DNA of 64,000 bases from Mesobacillus jeotgali (GCF_031759225.1 NZ_CP134494.1:2974501-3038500), one strand, 5' to 3'; counted from the stretch's first letter, positions 17,910-29,236 are shown. Notes: a model not told the origin generated them from the letters alone. Program-made: numbers and translations.

Positions 17910-19202
17910 CTATTTTCCCAACAAGGAATACAAATCTTCAAAAAATCCCGGGTAAGAAACGGCGATTGATTCACTTTGCTCAAGGACGACATCCCTTTTA
18001 CAAAGAAGGGCGGCGATAGACAGCATCATCCCAATCCGGTGGTCCCCGTGTGCAGATACAGTGCCTCCATCCAGGCCTTGTTGCCCTTGAATGATCATGC
18101 CATCATCTGTAGCCTCTATCTCTACTCCAAGTTTCTTCAGTTCATTGACCACGGTATCAATCCGATTTGTTTCCTTTACCTTTAATTCCCCTGCATCCTT
18201 TATGACCGTTTTTCCTTCGGCCTGAGTTGCAAGAAGGGCAATGACCGGAATTTCATCAATTAAACGAGGAATCAGGTCACCTTCAATGATCGTACCTTTT
18301 AATTTGGAATGTTTGATTCTAATATCTCCAGCTGGTTCTGCTGATTCACCCTCATAAGCATCGATCGAGAAATCGGCTCCCATCGCTTTTAGCACATCGA
18401 TTATACCTGTTCTTGTTGGATTTAGGCCAACATTTCGCAGAATGATGTCACTGCCTGGAACAACTGCTCCTGCGACTAGAAAAAAGGCGGCAGATGAAAT
18501 GTCACCAGGAACATTTATCTCAGTGCCCTTTAGCAATTGCCCTCCGGTTACCTTTACGGCATCCCCATTGCGTTCGACTTCTCCGCCAAATTGCTTGATC
18601 ATCCGTTCTGTATGGTCCCTTGTTTTCACTGGTTCTATTACTACAGTCTCGCCTTCAGCCTGAAGCCCTGCTAGCAGGATCGCTGACTTCACCTGCGCAC
18701 TTGCTATCGGCAGTTCATATGTAATTCCGGTTAATTTTTGGCCTTCTACTGTCAGCGGGGTGAATTCTCCATTGTTCCTGCCCATAATCCTGGCTCCCAT
18801 TTTAGCGAGTGGAAGAGTCACTCTGGTCATCGGCCTTCTGGCGATCGATTCATCGCCTTCAAGAGTGGATTTAAATGGCAAACCTGAAAGAATTCCCATC
18901 ATCAGCCGTATGGTTGTTCCCGAATTTCCGACATACAGCGTTTCCTCAGGCTTGTTCAGCCCATCCGTACCTTTTCCTTTGACCGTCACATCGCTTCCAT
19001 TCTGGATAATTTCAACACCGAGCTGCCGGAAGCAGGAAATAGTGCTTAAACAATCTTCTCCGGGCAGGAAGTTTTCAATCCGGGTGATTCCGTCGGCTAG
19101 TGACCCGAACATGACTGCTCTGTGCGAGATAGATTTATCACCAGGTACTTTAACTTGCCCCTCCAAAGAGGTCCTATTTGTTAAAAGAGTTTTAACTGAC
19201 AT
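17910..19202 (-). CDS. aroA: 3-phosphoshikimate 1-carboxyvinyltransferase (EPSP synthase)
   Basis: This enzyme condenses phosphoenolpyruvate with shikimate 3-phosphate, the sixth step of the shikimate pathway (called aroE in older B. subtilis literature). The protein has 430 residues. It shows [20 protein letters not shown] at the N-terminus, [15 protein letters not shown] for phosphoenolpyruvate and glyphosate contacts, and RRPMTR, a motif of class II EPSP synthases. KVKETNRI and GDHRIGM complete the C-terminal half. It is the last gene of the aroC-aroB-aroH-hisC-tyrA-aroA cluster. Confidence 0.96.
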   Translation of the reverse strand: MSVKTLLTNRTSLEGQVKVPGDKSISHRAVMFGSLADGITRIENFLPGEDCLSTISCFRQLGVEIIQNGSDVTVKGKGTDGLNKPEETLYVGNSGTTIRLMMGILSGLPFKSTLEGDESIARRPMTRVTLPLAKMGARIMGRNNGEFTPLTVEGQKLTGITYELPIASAQVKSAILLAGLQAEGETVVIEPVKTRDHTERMIKQFGGEVERNGDAVKVTGGQLLKGTEINVPGDISSAAFFLVAGAVVPGSDIILRNVGLNPTRTGIIDVLKAMGADFSIDAYEGESAEPAGDIRIKHSKLKGTIIEGDLIPRLIDEIPVIALLATQAEGKTVIKDAGELKVKETNRIDTVVNELKKLGVEIEATDDGMIIQGQQGLDGGTVSAHGDHRIGMMLSIAALLCKRDVVLEQSESIAVSYPGFFEDLYSLLGK

Positions 19203-19219
19203 AATTCTGCTCCTTAAGT

Positions 19220-20335
19220 CTACTCTGCAACAGACATTTCATAGTCTGTGTTTTTTCCAATACATTCTTTTGCTCTGGCACGGTCGTCGGGCGTCTGGAA
19301 ACTGATCACCAGTACCCCGTAGATATCTTCACGAGTTTCAATGATTCTTATATTCGTTATACTGATGTCTTCAACTGCTAGATATCCAGTGATTTCAGAA
19401 ATTACACCTGGATAGTCAGGGACATCTACAAACAAATCATAAAAGCTGGGAATTGCACCTTTATCACTCACAGTCAGGCCATCCCGGAACTTTTTGGCTG
19501 AATCAAAGAATTCAAAGATGCTCTCTCGATCATTGGTAACCAATAATTCTTTTACCCGTCCCATTTCATCCTGCCAGTCAGACAATAAAGATATAAGGAC
19601 TTCCCGGTTCTGGAGTAGAATGTCTCTCCACATCCGCGGATTGCTTGAAGCGATCCGTGTTATATCCCTGAACCCGCCGGCAGCCAAACGATTGATGAGC
19701 GGATTCCCCTCATCAGCCCTTGACGCCTGATGGACGAGGGAGGCAGCTATGATATGCGGGAAATGGCTGACCACCCCTGTTAGAAAATCATGCTCTTCAG
19801 GTGATACATCGAGAAACTTGGCCCGTGTGCCGGAGAGCCATTTCTTCAATCGATCTACCGTCTCTCTACTGACCACAGTTTCAGGTGTAAGAAGATAGAA
19901 TGCATTTTCAAAGAGGATTTTCTTGGCTGCGGCTACTCCGCTTTTGTGAGAACCAGCCATGGGATGGCCGCCGATGAAGTTTATTCCTTTTTCACTCAGG
20001 CAAGTTGCCTTCTTCGAAATGTAAGCTTTCGTACTGCCTGTGTCGGTTACGATGACTTCTTTTTTCAGCTGCAATCCAGCCAAACATTCAATAATACTTC
20101 CAGTAGTCTGCACCGGGGTCGCTATAATGATTAAGTCCGCCATCGTTGCTTCTCTTTCAATACTCCCTGCTGCCCGGTCAATGACTCCGAGCATCATGGC
20201 GATGTCCATTTGATTTACGTCAGCATCAAAGCCGATCAGTTCTGCCTTCGGATGCTCTTCCTTGATACACATTGCCAGAGAGCCGCCAATCAAACCAAGC
20301 CCAATGATCAATACGCGGCCTTCCATACAGTCCAC
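19220..20335 (-). CDS. tyrA: Prephenate dehydrogenase TyrA
   Basis: TyrA oxidatively decarboxylates prephenate to 4-hydroxyphenylpyruvate for tyrosine. The 371-residue protein begins with the NAD-binding [10 protein letters not shown], has the catalytic-site segment [15 protein letters not shown], and the [18 protein letters not shown] helix. It ends with an ACT domain from about residue 297 ([23 protein letters not shown]), the usual site of tyrosine feedback control. It lies 4 bp after hisC, whose product can transaminate the TyrA product. Confidence 0.95.
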   Translation of the reverse strand: MDCMEGRVLIIGLGLIGGSLAMCIKEEHPKAELIGFDADVNQMDIAMMLGVIDRAAGSIEREATMADLIIIATPVQTTGSIIECLAGLQLKKEVIVTDTGSTKAYISKKATCLSEKGINFIGGHPMAGSHKSGVAAAKKILFENAFYLLTPETVVSRETVDRLKKWLSGTRAKFLDVSPEEHDFLTGVVSHFPHIIAASLVHQASRADEGNPLINRLAAGGFRDITRIASSNPRMWRDILLQNREVLISLLSDWQDEMGRVKELLVTNDRESIFEFFDSAKKFRDGLTVSDKGAIPSFYDLFVDVPDYPGVISEITGYLAVEDISITNIRIIETREDIYGVLVISFQTPDDRARAKECIGKNTDYEMSVAE

Positions 20336-20339
20336 ACCC

Positions 20340-21452
20340 TTATTTATTTAATACAGTATCCACACTCAAATATTCTTTGATGACCTGAATTAAACCTTGA
20401 TTCTGTTCTTTTGAGCCAATTGTAATCCTTACACATGTAGGAAATCCAAGTGCTGTACCTGAACGGACGATATAGCCTCTTTCAAGCAGGAATTGGAATA
20501 CCTCCTGACCGTCCTTTTTAAAATCGATCAAGATAAAGTTTCCCTGTGACGGATAATATGTCAATCCAGCCCTATCACAAAATTGGTAAAACTGCTCTAA
20601 TCCAGCCCTGTTTTCCTTTTTGCATCCATCCACAAACTCCTGGTCCATTAGAGCTGCAATTGCCGCGGCTTGCGCCAAGGTGTTTACATTAAAAGGCTCC
20701 CTTACAGGCTCAAGTGCTGTAATTGTTTCTTCGTGAGCAATTCCATACCCAACTCTGAAGCTGGCAAGACCGTATATTTTCGAGAAAGTTCTCAGGATAA
20801 TTAAATTTTTATATTGTTTGAGCAACCGCAATGAATCATGATAATCTTCTGCGGTCACATATTCATAGTAGGCCTCATCAAGAACGACAAGCACATCGCT
20901 TGGTACACGTGCCATAAATGCTGTCAGCTCTTCCTCTTTGATATAAATGCCCGTTGGATTATTCGGAGAGCATAACCAGACAACCGATGTCCGTTCATCA
21001 ATGGCAGCGGCCATCTCATCCAGATCATGTGCACCGTCAATTAATGGGATCTCCGTTATTTCACAGCCTTCGATAATTCCATTATGTTTATACTGTGGAA
21101 ATGTGGGAGCTGCCATCACAGTTTTTGTTCCGGGTTTAAGAAGCCCACGGGCAATCATCTGGATAATTTCATCCGATCCATTGCCAAGAATGACCTGGCC
21201 TTCCTTTACACCTAAATGGTCTGCTAAATGAGTACGAAGTTCGGTTGCATAACCATCAGGATACATTGAAAACTTACCGGCATAGCCTGCAATTACATTT
21301 TCCACTTTTTCTGAAGAACCAAATGGATTCTCATTTGATGCCAGTTTGACAATCTCGGTTAAACCATACTGCCTTTTCACCTCACTGATCGACTTTCCAG
21401 GCTGGTACGGCTTTAGCTTTAAAAGCTGCTCTTTCCATCTCATCTTATCCAC
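20340..21452 (-). CDS. hisC: Histidinol-phosphate / aromatic aminotransferase HisC
   Basis: HisC is a class I/II PLP aminotransferase of 370 residues. In Bacilli it serves histidine synthesis and also the last step of tyrosine and phenylalanine synthesis, which explains its place inside the aromatic cluster. The substrate segment [21 protein letters not shown] and the PLP lysine in [17 protein letters not shown] are intact. It follows aroH by 98 bp. In B. subtilis the trp operon occupies this position, but here nothing intervenes. The ribosome binding site region is rich in GAG and UAG triplets. Confidence 0.94.
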   Translation of the reverse strand: MDKMRWKEQLLKLKPYQPGKSISEVKRQYGLTEIVKLASNENPFGSSEKVENVIAGYAGKFSMYPDGYATELRTHLADHLGVKEGQVILGNGSDEIIQMIARGLLKPGTKTVMAAPTFPQYKHNGIIEGCEITEIPLIDGAHDLDEMAAAIDERTSVVWLCSPNNPTGIYIKEEELTAFMARVPSDVLVVLDEAYYEYVTAEDYHDSLRLLKQYKNLIILRTFSKIYGLASFRVGYGIAHEETITALEPVREPFNVNTLAQAAAIAALMDQEFVDGCKKENRAGLEQFYQFCDRAGLTYYPSQGNFILIDFKKDGQEVFQFLLERGYIVRSGTALGFPTCVRITIGSKEQNQGLIQVIKEYLSVDTVLNK

Positions 21453-21550
21453 CTCGACTATTCTACTCTTTAATTCATTATCTAATTAAAGTTATAAAGA
21501 ACATGTATTTATCATACACTTTTTGGCGCAACAGAAAAAGTATAAAAGTT

Positions 21551-21910
21551 TTATAAATCCGGTCTAAGTCCAGCAGCTTCTTCAAGGTATATATGCTGGA
21601 TTTCTTTCTGTGTTTTTTCAGTGTTGAAATGGACCATGATTCTGATACACTTCTGCAGCGAGCCGGGAACAGATAATTCCTGCATGCACATGACCGGAAC
21701 ATATGTCCAGCCATCTAAATTTCGTAATGCCCTTGCCGGAAAGGCTGCATCAATATCATCAGTAGCAGAAATGAAAATCGAAGCAACATCATTCGGCGCT
21801 ATATCATTGGAGGATATTGCTTCTTTTAAAAGTCTTTCAGCAGCAGAAATGATTTCTTGCTCATCATTGTCTTTTACTGTAATAGCTCCTCTTACACCCC
21901 TAATCATCAT
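21551..21910 (-). CDS. aroH: Chorismate mutase AroH
   Basis: AroH is the monofunctional chorismate mutase of the B. subtilis trimeric type, converting chorismate to prephenate. The 119-residue protein starts MMIRGVRGAITVKDNDEQEI with the active-site arginine in the RGVRGA segment, and continues with ISATDDIDAAFPARALR, YVPVMCMQE, CIRIMVHF and HIYLEEAAGLRPDL. Either of two tandem ATGs (21910 or 21907) may be used; GGAGGAG lies directly upstream. It overlaps the 3' end of aroB by 11 bp. In B. subtilis aroH precedes trpE; here it precedes hisC. Confidence 0.95.
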   Translation of the reverse strand: MMIRGVRGAITVKDNDEQEIISAAERLLKEAISSNDIAPNDVASIFISATDDIDAAFPARALRNLDGWTYVPVMCMQELSVPGSLQKCIRIMVHFNTEKTQKEIQHIYLEEAAGLRPDL

Positions 21911-22994
21911 ACTCCTCCTCTTCAGCAAACTTCTTCAGGTTCATCAACAATACTGTTTCCTCTACTTCCTTAAGCACAGGAAGTCCGATCTTCTCGAGTA
22001 AAACGAAACGAATTGCACCATTAACAGTTTTCTTATCCTGTTTCATTCTCTCCAGCAGCCGCTCATTTGAAATACCGGCTGGGATGGAGGTTTCATATCC
22101 TAGACTCTTGAGCCAGAGCTTGAATGCTTTTATATTAAAATCGAGTCCAAGCAATTGTATGCTTAACTTAAGCGAAAATAGCATTCCGATTGCAACAGCT
22201 TCCCCGTGTGTCACCTCGCCAAAACCAGCCTCTGCTTCAATCGCGTGACCAAGCGTGTGACCGAAGTTCAAAAACGCGCGTACTCCGTTTTCCTTCTCGT
22301 CCTCTGCAATGACCCCACCTTTGATTTGAACGCCCCTTGTCAAAAACTCAAGCATCTGTGGATCAGTCATTCCACTCAATGACTGGATCCCTTCCATAAG
22401 CCAGAAATAGAAGTTTTCATCGCTTATTAATGAGTGTTTTATGACTTCGGCAAAGCCGGATCGCAATTCTTTTTCAGGAAGTGTCTTAAGATAGCCAAGA
22501 TCATAAACGACAGCTTCGGGCTGATGGAATGCTCCTACCATATTCTTGCCTAATGGATGGTTGATCGCCACCTTGCCTCCCACCGCACTATCATGGGCAA
22601 GTATAGTAGTGGGGACTTGTATGAAGCGGATTCCCCTCATATAAGTCGCGGCGACAAAACCTGCTAAATCTCCCACTGCCCCGCCGCCAAAGGAGAGGAT
22701 CAGTGACTTTCGGTCAAGTTTATTTTCAAGTGCTGAAGTAAGACAATCTTGATAAACATCGAAGGTTTTCGCTTTTTCTCCTGACGGTACGACCTTTTCG
22801 AAAACCCTCTCCAGACCAGTTTGTTCTCGAAACGTATGCAAATGGTGTTTGGCGACCGTTTCATCAGTAATGACCATGATCGTTGTATACTGGTCTTCAG
22901 CACCATGAATAATGCTCCTCAATTGTTGAATAGCACCCTTCCCAATATAGACAGGATAGGTTTTTGAACTTGTATGGATCTTCACTTGCTGCAT
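21900..22994 (-). CDS. aroB: 3-dehydroquinate synthase AroB
   Basis: AroB cyclises DAHP to 3-dehydroquinate, the second shikimate step, using NAD and a divalent metal. The 364-residue protein shows the NAD-binding LSFGGGAVGDLAGFVAATYMRG, the metal and substrate segments DSAVGGKVAINHPLGKNMVG and FAEVIKHSLI, and the histidine motif FLNFGHTLGHAIEA. It begins 2 bp after the aroC stop and overlaps aroH, so the first three genes are translationally linked. Confidence 0.96.
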   Translation of the reverse strand: MQQVKIHTSSKTYPVYIGKGAIQQLRSIIHGAEDQYTTIMVITDETVAKHHLHTFREQTGLERVFEKVVPSGEKAKTFDVYQDCLTSALENKLDRKSLILSFGGGAVGDLAGFVAATYMRGIRFIQVPTTILAHDSAVGGKVAINHPLGKNMVGAFHQPEAVVYDLGYLKTLPEKELRSGFAEVIKHSLISDENFYFWLMEGIQSLSGMTDPQMLEFLTRGVQIKGGVIAEDEKENGVRAFLNFGHTLGHAIEAEAGFGEVTHGEAVAIGMLFSLKLSIQLLGLDFNIKAFKLWLKSLGYETSIPAGISNERLLERMKQDKKTVNGAIRFVLLEKIGLPVLKEVEETVLLMNLKKFAEEEEYDD

Positions 22995-22996
22995 CT

Positions 22997-24169
22997 TTAA
23001 AACTCCCTCGCAGTCCTTCTTTGCTCTTCGATTGATGCTTTCAGTGTGTCAAATCGATCAGCATAGAATTGATCGACGATTGCTGAGGCTAGCTCCCAGG
23101 CAACCACACTTTCCGCAACCACAGCAGCCGCAGGTACAGCACAGGCGTCAGATCGTTCAATACTCGCTGCAAAAGGTTCTTTTGAGTCAATATCAACACT
23201 CATCAACGGTTTGTATAGAGTCGGGATTGGTTTCATTACCCCGCGGACAACGATTGGCATACCCGTTGTCATCCCTCCTTCTAGACCTCCAAGCCGGTTC
23301 GTTTTCCGGTAGTAACCCTGTCCCTCTTCCCAGGCTATTTCATCATGCACCTGGCTGCCAGGCTTTCTGGCCGCTTCAAAGCCAATTCCGATCTCAACGC
23401 CTTTGAAAGCATTGATGCTCATTATGGCCGCAGAAAGCTTGCCATCAAGCTTACGGTCATAATGAACATAGCTGCCAACTCCTGCTGGCATGCCCTCGGC
23501 AATCACCTCGACGACACCGCCAATAGAGTCTCCATTTTGCTTGGCATCATCAATCGCTGCCATCATTTTTGTTCCTGCATCTGGATCGAAGCATCTGACC
23601 GGGGAAGCTTCCGTTACTTCTTTAAGCTGTTCCAGTGAAACGAAATCCTGCTTCTCAGCTACAACCCCGCCTATTTCGACAACATGGGCCACCAATTCAA
23701 TTCCCAGCAATGACAGCAATTTTTTTGCCGCGGCGCCTGCTGCCACCCTGACAGTCGTTTCCCTTGCAGACGAACGTTCAAGGACATTCCTCATATCGCG
23801 ATGTCCATATTTAATCGCGCCATTTAAGTCTGCATGACCTGGTCGCGGACGGGAAATCTTCCTCTTCACTTCGTCAGAGGATTGGTCATCCAGCGGCTCT
23901 TGTCCCATGATCCCGGTCCAATGCTTCCAATCGTTATTTTCTACAACCAGCGCGATCGGCGAGCCTAATGTATACCCATGCCGAATCCCTGATGTGATCT
24001 GCACCTGATCCTTTTCAATCTGCATCCTTCTTCCGCGGCCATAGCCTTTCTGCCTGCGCGCAAGCTCTTTATTTATATCTTCTGCTATAAGCGGCACGCC
24101 TGCTGGCATCCCCTCTATGATGGTTGTTAGCTGCGGTCCATGTGATTCTCCAGCCGTTAAATATCTCAT
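22997..24169 (-). CDS. aroC: Chorismate synthase AroC
   Basis: Chorismate synthase (aroF in older B. subtilis literature) removes phosphate from EPSP using reduced FMN. The 390-residue protein has the three family signatures: GESHGPQLT near the N-terminus, [23 protein letters not shown] with the conserved arginines, and [21 protein letters not shown]. It starts the aromatic supraoperon, and the promoter candidate at 24212-24240 lies just upstream. Confidence 0.96.
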   Translation of the reverse strand: MRYLTAGESHGPQLTTIIEGMPAGVPLIAEDINKELARRQKGYGRGRRMQIEKDQVQITSGIRHGYTLGSPIALVVENNDWKHWTGIMGQEPLDDQSSDEVKRKISRPRPGHADLNGAIKYGHRDMRNVLERSSARETTVRVAAGAAAKKLLSLLGIELVAHVVEIGGVVAEKQDFVSLEQLKEVTEASPVRCFDPDAGTKMMAAIDDAKQNGDSIGGVVEVIAEGMPAGVGSYVHYDRKLDGKLSAAIMSINAFKGVEIGIGFEAARKPGSQVHDEIAWEEGQGYYRKTNRLGGLEGGMTTGMPIVVRGVMKPIPTLYKPLMSVDIDSKEPFAASIERSDACAVPAAAVVAESVVAWELASAIVDQFYADRFDTLKASIEEQRRTAREF

Positions 24170-24211
24170 ACGCTTTCTCCCTTCAACTCGCTAAAGGATT
24201 TGTTTTACTAT

Positions 24212-24240
24212 ATCATACCGTTACTGATAAATAAATTAAA
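24212..24240 (-). promoter_or_regulatory. Candidate promoter of the aromatic supraoperon
   Basis: On the minus strand TTTAAT (24240-24235) and TATGAT (24217-24212) are 17 bp apart, about 43 bp upstream of the aroC start. The -35 box is poor, so the call is tentative. The rest of the 24241-24377 gap holds a small AT-rich hairpin (ATTCTT/AAGAAT) and no gene. Confidence 0.4.
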
Positions 24241-24377
24241 AATTTCGAAATATGTATTATTCTTTTTTAAGAATGAAGCCATTTTATCATGAAGCCTGTC
24301 GACTCGCAAAAAACAATCCCCGAATCAGCAGTTTCCCGGAAATCCAGGGCATTTTCCGTGAACTCCCTTTATTAAGG

Positions 24378-24412
24378 CAAAAACAAGAAGGAGCACGGAA
24401 TACCCGGCTCCT
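24378..24412 (-). terminator. Intrinsic terminator downstream of cheR
   Basis: On the minus strand AGGAGC and GCTCCT form the base of a stem (24389-24412) followed by TTCTTGTTTTT. It separates cheR from the aromatic supraoperon. Confidence 0.8.
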
Positions 24413-24416
24413 CCTA

Positions 24417-25229
<813 letters not shown>

Positions 25230-25287
25230 TCATTATATCGAAAAATAGCATACAGAAGTGAGATATTTTTCATGACATTTGACTGAA

Positions 25288-25321
25288 AAGAAAAAGGACA
25301 CTTGCTATTCACAAGTGTCCG
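25288..25321 (-). terminator. Intrinsic terminator downstream of ndk
   Basis: GGACACTTG and CAAGTGTCC pair around a 7-nt loop (25296-25320). The minus strand continues into TTTTTCTTTTC. Confidence 0.9.
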
Positions 25322-25356
25322 GAGTCTATTTAAAATATTATGCGCTTACGCTTTTC

Positions 25357-25803
25357 TTAGTAAACCCACTCGTTGATTAGTTTGCTGTATTCAGCCAGTT
25401 CTTCTTGCTTGAAGAATAGTCCGATTTCACGCTCTGCGCTTTCTGGTGAGTCTGAACCGTGAATGACGTTCTTGCCTACAGTTACGCCGAAGTCTCCGCG
25501 GATTGTTCCAGGAGCTGCATCCTTAGGGTTTGTTGCACCCATCATCTGGCGTGCAGTAGAAATCACGTTCTCTCCCTGCCATACCATAGCGAATACTGGG
25601 CCAGAAGTGATGAAATCTACCAATTCACCGAAGAATGGACGCTCTTTATGTTCGCCGTAGTGCTCTTCAGCAAGCTCTCTAGGGATGTTCATAAGTTTTG
25701 CTCCAACTAGCTGGAAGCCTTTCTTTTCAAAACGAGCTACAACTTCACCGATCAGGTTACGCTGTACTCCGTCAGGTTTCACCATCAAATAAGTCTTTTC
25801 CAT
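25357..25803 (-). CDS. ndk: Nucleoside diphosphate kinase Ndk
   Basis: Ndk exchanges terminal phosphates between nucleoside tri- and diphosphates. The 148-residue protein starts [20 protein letters not shown] and contains the active-site histidine in [22 protein letters not shown]. The ATG at 25803 has AGGAG nine bases upstream; a longer frame to 25851 is not supported. It follows hepT closely (90 bp) and ends in a strong terminator. Confidence 0.96.
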   Translation of the reverse strand: MEKTYLMVKPDGVQRNLIGEVVARFEKKGFQLVGAKLMNIPRELAEEHYGEHKERPFFGELVDFITSGPVFAMVWQGENVISTARQMMGATNPKDAAPGTIRGDFGVTVGKNVIHGSDSPESAEREIGLFFKQEELAEYSKLINEWVY

Positions 25804-25893
25804 GAGTTCCACTCCTAATTCATATATGTATGTGAACCGCTTACAAAGCAATCCTTAGAAATAGTATCATTTTTTTGAAAAATTCGCAACTTG

Positions 25894-26856
25894 CTAATAC
25901 TTACGTTTTCCAATGAATTTAGCGATATCGCGCAATGACTTCTTTGCTCTATTAGATGGCAGCTCTTCAAGGATTTCAAGTGCTTTATCAAGGTAACGGT
26001 CACTGATCGCCAGTGATTTTTCAATTGCACCGGACTCCTGGACAAGTTTAAGTATCTCATTAAGCTCTTCTCTTGACATGCCTTCATGGACAGTCCGGAT
26101 TCGGTTCTTGATTGACTCATCCTGCATGGCATACAAAACCGGAAGAGTCACGTTCCCCTGGAGAAGATCCCCGCCAGCCGGCTTCCCAAGTTCCTTTTCT
26201 GTACCCGTGAAATCAAGCACATCATCTGTAATTTGGAAGGACATACCGACATAATAGCCAAACTTATATAATTTACGATGGTCCTCCTCAGGTACGCCTG
26301 ATACCACGGCACCCAGCTGACAGCTTGCGGCAATTAGAAGGGCTGTCTTCCGTTTGATCCGCAGCAAATAATTACGCAGATTTTGGTCAAAGTTGTATTT
26401 ATCTTTTATCTGCTCAATTTCGCCAATACTTAGTTCGACGATTGTATCTGAGAGTATCTGGTGTGCAGTCGGATTATTTATATCCGTCATCAATTCCAAC
26501 GCTCTGGCAAAAATATAATCTCCAGTATACATCGCAATCTTATTGTCCCATTTTGCTTTGATTGTCGCCTGTCCCCGACGCAATTCAGCATCGTCGATGA
26601 CATCATCATGTACCAGGGAGGCCATATGGATTAGTTCCAGGGAAACTGCGACATCCTTAATTAGATCGATGTCATAATCACCGAATTTTCCTCCAAGCAA
26701 TACAAAAACAGGCCTGATCCGTTTCCCGCCAGCTTTCAGCAAGTGCAGGCTTGCCTGTCTTAGCAGCTGGGAATCCGCCTGGATTGCTTCTTCCAGTTCT
26801 CTTTCTATCAATGTCAAATCAGAATTCAAATATGTATATAATAACTTCATCTTCAT
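25894..26856 (-). CDS. hepT: Heptaprenyl diphosphate synthase component II HepT
   Basis: HepT is the catalytic subunit that extends farnesyl diphosphate to the C35 chain used for menaquinone-7. The 320-residue protein starts MKMKLLYTYLNSDLTLIERE. Both aspartate-rich motifs are present: LVHDDVIDDAELRRG and FQITDDVLDF, each able to bind magnesium and diphosphate. GGTGG upstream supports the ATG at 26856. It needs HepS (27898) for activity. The usual hepS-menG-hepT order holds, but a 335-bp structured gap separates it from menG. Confidence 0.95.
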   Translation of the reverse strand: MKMKLLYTYLNSDLTLIERELEEAIQADSQLLRQASLHLLKAGGKRIRPVFVLLGGKFGDYDIDLIKDVAVSLELIHMASLVHDDVIDDAELRRGQATIKAKWDNKIAMYTGDYIFARALELMTDINNPTAHQILSDTIVELSIGEIEQIKDKYNFDQNLRNYLLRIKRKTALLIAASCQLGAVVSGVPEEDHRKLYKFGYYVGMSFQITDDVLDFTGTEKELGKPAGGDLLQGNVTLPVLYAMQDESIKNRIRTVHEGMSREELNEILKLVQESGAIEKSLAISDRYLDKALEILEELPSNRAKKSLRDIAKFIGKRKY

Positions 26857-27191
26857 ATTAATCCACCCAGCTTTTACATCCTCGATATCCATTGGTGCAC
26901 GTTCAGCATTTTCCTCGCGGCAGCCTCAATGCAATGAGGAGATTTCTTTTATGATGGCTCTTATAGTATACTTTGTTGTTTTCATGATTTCCTTGCAAGA
27001 GATAACCCTAAACTAAAACAGGCTGACCTTCCTTGCCGAGCGAAAAAGAAAAGGACAGCCATGGTCTATTTTATCTGTAAGCAGAATGTTTTTGCCTGGA
27101 AATCGAACCAGTTTCAGCGCTCGGGCTCCGATTGGTTCCCCTGGGAAACCAATCAAGGCGCAGTCTGCTGAGCAGTGCGTGTGCACTCTTT
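26857..27191. other. Structured intergenic region between menG and hepT
   Basis: This 335-bp stretch has no gene. It holds a near-perfect 25-bp palindrome (27130-27154; arms ATTGGTT and AACCAAT), a hairpin with arms AGTGC/GCACT just after menG, and an interrupted pair GGCTG..CCTT / AAGG..CAGCC. None is followed by a proper T-run on the minus strand. A TATACT box near 26965 could belong to a hepT promoter, but no good -35 box lies at the right distance. The region may hold a processing site or weak terminator. Confidence 0.5.
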
Positions 27192-27893
27192 TTATTTCCG
27201 GCCGATATGCACGGCTGCTACCCCGCCGCTGTATGGCTTATATTCGACATTGACGAACCCTGCGTCGGAGAACATCTTGGCAAGTTCCTTCATCCCAGGG
27301 AAGTCTTTTGCGGATTCCTGCAGCCAGGAATACTCATCATAGCTCTTCGCGAACAGTTTGCCGAACATCGGCATGACAAACCTGAAATATAAGCGGTATG
27401 CTTGCTTAAATCCTGGCATTGTAGGCTGGGACGTTTCGAGGCATACTGCCATCCCGCCAGGTTTAAGCACTCTGTGCATTTCACGCAGAACCTGATTGTA
27501 ATCAGGCACATTCCTCAAACCAAAACCAATCGTTACATAATCGAAGCTGTTATCCTCAAATGGGAGCTCCATTGCGTTCCCATGGATTAGAGTTGCCTGG
27601 TCCAGGCTACGGGCCTGCAATTTTTCCTCGCCAATTTTCAACATGTTTTTGCTGAAATCGAGCCCGACCACTTCACCATCTTTTCCGGCAGCTTCCGCAA
27701 GCGCGATCGTCCAATCAGCGGTACCGCAGCATACATCCAATGCTTTAGCTCCCTTTTGGACGTTCATCTTTTTCATTGTGTCATTGCGCCATTTAATATG
27801 CTGCTGAAAACTGATGACAGAATTCATTTGATCGTAATTCTCATAGATTTTTTCAAAGACTCCATGAACACGTTGTTCTTTTGATTGCTGCAT
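27192..27893 (-). CDS. menG: Demethylmenaquinone methyltransferase MenG
   Basis: MenG (UbiE family; menH or gerCB in older B. subtilis naming) methylates demethylmenaquinone, the last step of menaquinone synthesis. The 233-residue protein begins [20 protein letters not shown] and has the SAM-binding [20 protein letters not shown], then the UbiE signatures [20 protein letters not shown] and [14 protein letters not shown]. The ATG at 27893 follows AAGGG and lies 4 bp after the hepS stop. Its product feeds the qcrABC complex encoded near 12 kb. Confidence 0.95.
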   Translation of the reverse strand: MQQSKEQRVHGVFEKIYENYDQMNSVISFQQHIKWRNDTMKKMNVQKGAKALDVCCGTADWTIALAEAAGKDGEVVGLDFSKNMLKIGEEKLQARSLDQATLIHGNAMELPFEDNSFDYVTIGFGLRNVPDYNQVLREMHRVLKPGGMAVCLETSQPTMPGFKQAYRLYFRFVMPMFGKLFAKSYDEYSWLQESAKDFPGMKELAKMFSDAGFVNVEYKPYSGGVAAVHIGRK

Positions 27894-27897
27894 TTCA

Positions 27898-28734
27898 TTA
27901 CCCTTCTTCCGCGAATTTTTTAGACATGGTCTGATGCTGCCCTGCAATCAGGTCTAACCGTTCCATCAGCAAACTGTTCATCCCTGGCAGCTTTTTAAAC
28001 GCTGCATCGATCTTTGTCATTGAAAATTCAATATATCTTGTGCAAATTGATAAAAGGTATTTTTGCTGTTCCGAAGAAAGCTCTGTTGAATTCTGGTCCA
28101 TTTTTGGCAGAGCGATCTTTTTCAGTGCATTGAAAACGAGTGAGCTGCCAGATTTCATGAAACTTGTTTCTTCAGATAGCATCCTCTTGACAAAAAGCCA
28201 ATTAGAAGCGAATTCAAACCATTCGGCCGCATTAAAATGATCGGCGACCTTGCCTAAAAGAGTCGACTCAATCAATTTTACACTATCCATTAATTTATCG
28301 ATCGCTTCGGCTTCCTTTTGATACAACAGGATTTTCTGCTCATTGACTTCTTTTACACCAGAAGCCAAAAGCTTGATCATTTCTATATCATCCACATCAG
28401 CCAGCAACTTGTAATACAGGCCGCTGAAATAAATCCCGGCGAGTACCGTCAGCTGACGGCGCTTATGGCTTTCATCCTCTTCACCTGATTGTGAGTTATG
28501 GACCTGCTCATGGGTATCAAGGGCGATTTGCAGGAGCATTGTGGTCACTGTATAGTTCTTTGCTCTTTCCTGATTTACTTCCTGCTGTTCCATCAATGAA
28601 GTAAGCAACAAGAGCCGGTCATCATCTATAAAAGGAGATTCTACATGCTCCAGCAAATAAGGATGTGAAAGTTTTTCGAGAAGAACCTCTCTGGTGCCGT
28701 CTAATTTGTTTTGTAAATCTAGCAAATAAATCAC
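27898..28734 (-). CDS. hepS: Heptaprenyl diphosphate synthase component I HepS
   Basis: HepS is the non-catalytic partner that binds substrate and sets the product length of heptaprenyl diphosphate synthase. The 278-residue, largely helical protein carries the family block [20 protein letters not shown] then the [17 protein letters not shown] helix. It lacks aspartate-rich motifs of its own, as expected. It begins the hepS-menG-hepT cluster, and an extended -10 promoter lies at about 28898. Confidence 0.93.
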   Translation of the reverse strand: MIYLLDLQNKLDGTREVLLEKLSHPYLLEHVESPFIDDDRLLLLTSLMEQQEVNQERAKNYTVTTMLLQIALDTHEQVHNSQSGEEDESHKRRQLTVLAGIYFSGLYYKLLADVDDIEMIKLLASGVKEVNEQKILLYQKEAEAIDKLMDSVKLIESTLLGKVADHFNAAEWFEFASNWLFVKRMLSEETSFMKSGSSLVFNALKKIALPKMDQNSTELSSEQQKYLLSICTRYIEFSMTKIDAAFKKLPGMNSLLMERLDLIAGQHQTMSKKFAEEG

Positions 28735-28897
28735 CCTTGTTCCCCTTATTTATGTTGGATTGCCGGCGACGAACATAAAATTGTTTAATCATGATAGCCT
28801 GCGATATACAGATAGCTGGCTTATATTGAAACAGACATAAAAAAAGCGCCTAAATAACTATTTTTGCAATTGTACCGAACATTCCAAGGCAGTGACA

Positions 28898-28907
28898 ATT
28901 ATATCAC
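28898..28907 (-). promoter_or_regulatory. Extended -10 promoter upstream of hepS
   Basis: On the minus strand TGATATAAT gives a perfect TATAAT (28903-28898) with an upstream TG extension. No good -35 box is seen, which is common with extended -10 elements. The leader of about 150 nt holds an AATTGT/ACAATT inverted repeat and a T-rich stretch, so it might be attenuated. Confidence 0.45.
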
Positions 28908-29002
28908 AAATAGTAAAAACATGAACGTGATATTATAAATTAAGTACTTTTTACGAAGAACTGAGCTTGATTTTGTAACAAAATAGTTGGTTTTGGACCA
29001 AT

Positions 29003-29236
29003 TTACTTCTTCTCACTTACTATTTCACCGAAAGGCGTGACTATTTTTGCGTGTCCTCTGATTTTAATAGCGGAAGTGTGTTCTGTAAATTGCGCAATCA
29101 TCACTTCACCCTGGTCTAGCTTTTCAGAATGATGGAATCGCGTATCTGTCCCTCTAGTAAGACCGATTACATTCACACCATCCTCGATGGCCTTGATTAC
29201 TACATAATCCGTATTAACGCTTTGTTTCTTATCCAT
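29003..29236 (-). CDS. mtrB: Tryptophan RNA-binding attenuation protein TRAP
   Basis: TRAP forms an 11-subunit ring that, when loaded with tryptophan, binds leader RNAs with repeated GAG/UAG triplets. The 77-residue protein starts [20 protein letters not shown]. It has the tryptophan-pocket segments [23 protein letters not shown] (cited in part: [12 protein letters not shown]) and [16 protein letters not shown], with the RNA-contacting lysines and arginine. The ATG at 29236 follows AAGGGGG. It lies downstream of folE as in B. subtilis mtrAB. The trp operon it classically controls is not in this window. Confidence 0.95.
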   Translation of the reverse strand: MDKKQSVNTDYVVIKAIEDGVNVIGLTRGTDTRFHHSEKLDQGEVMIAQFTEHTSAIKIRGHAKIVTPFGEIVSEKK

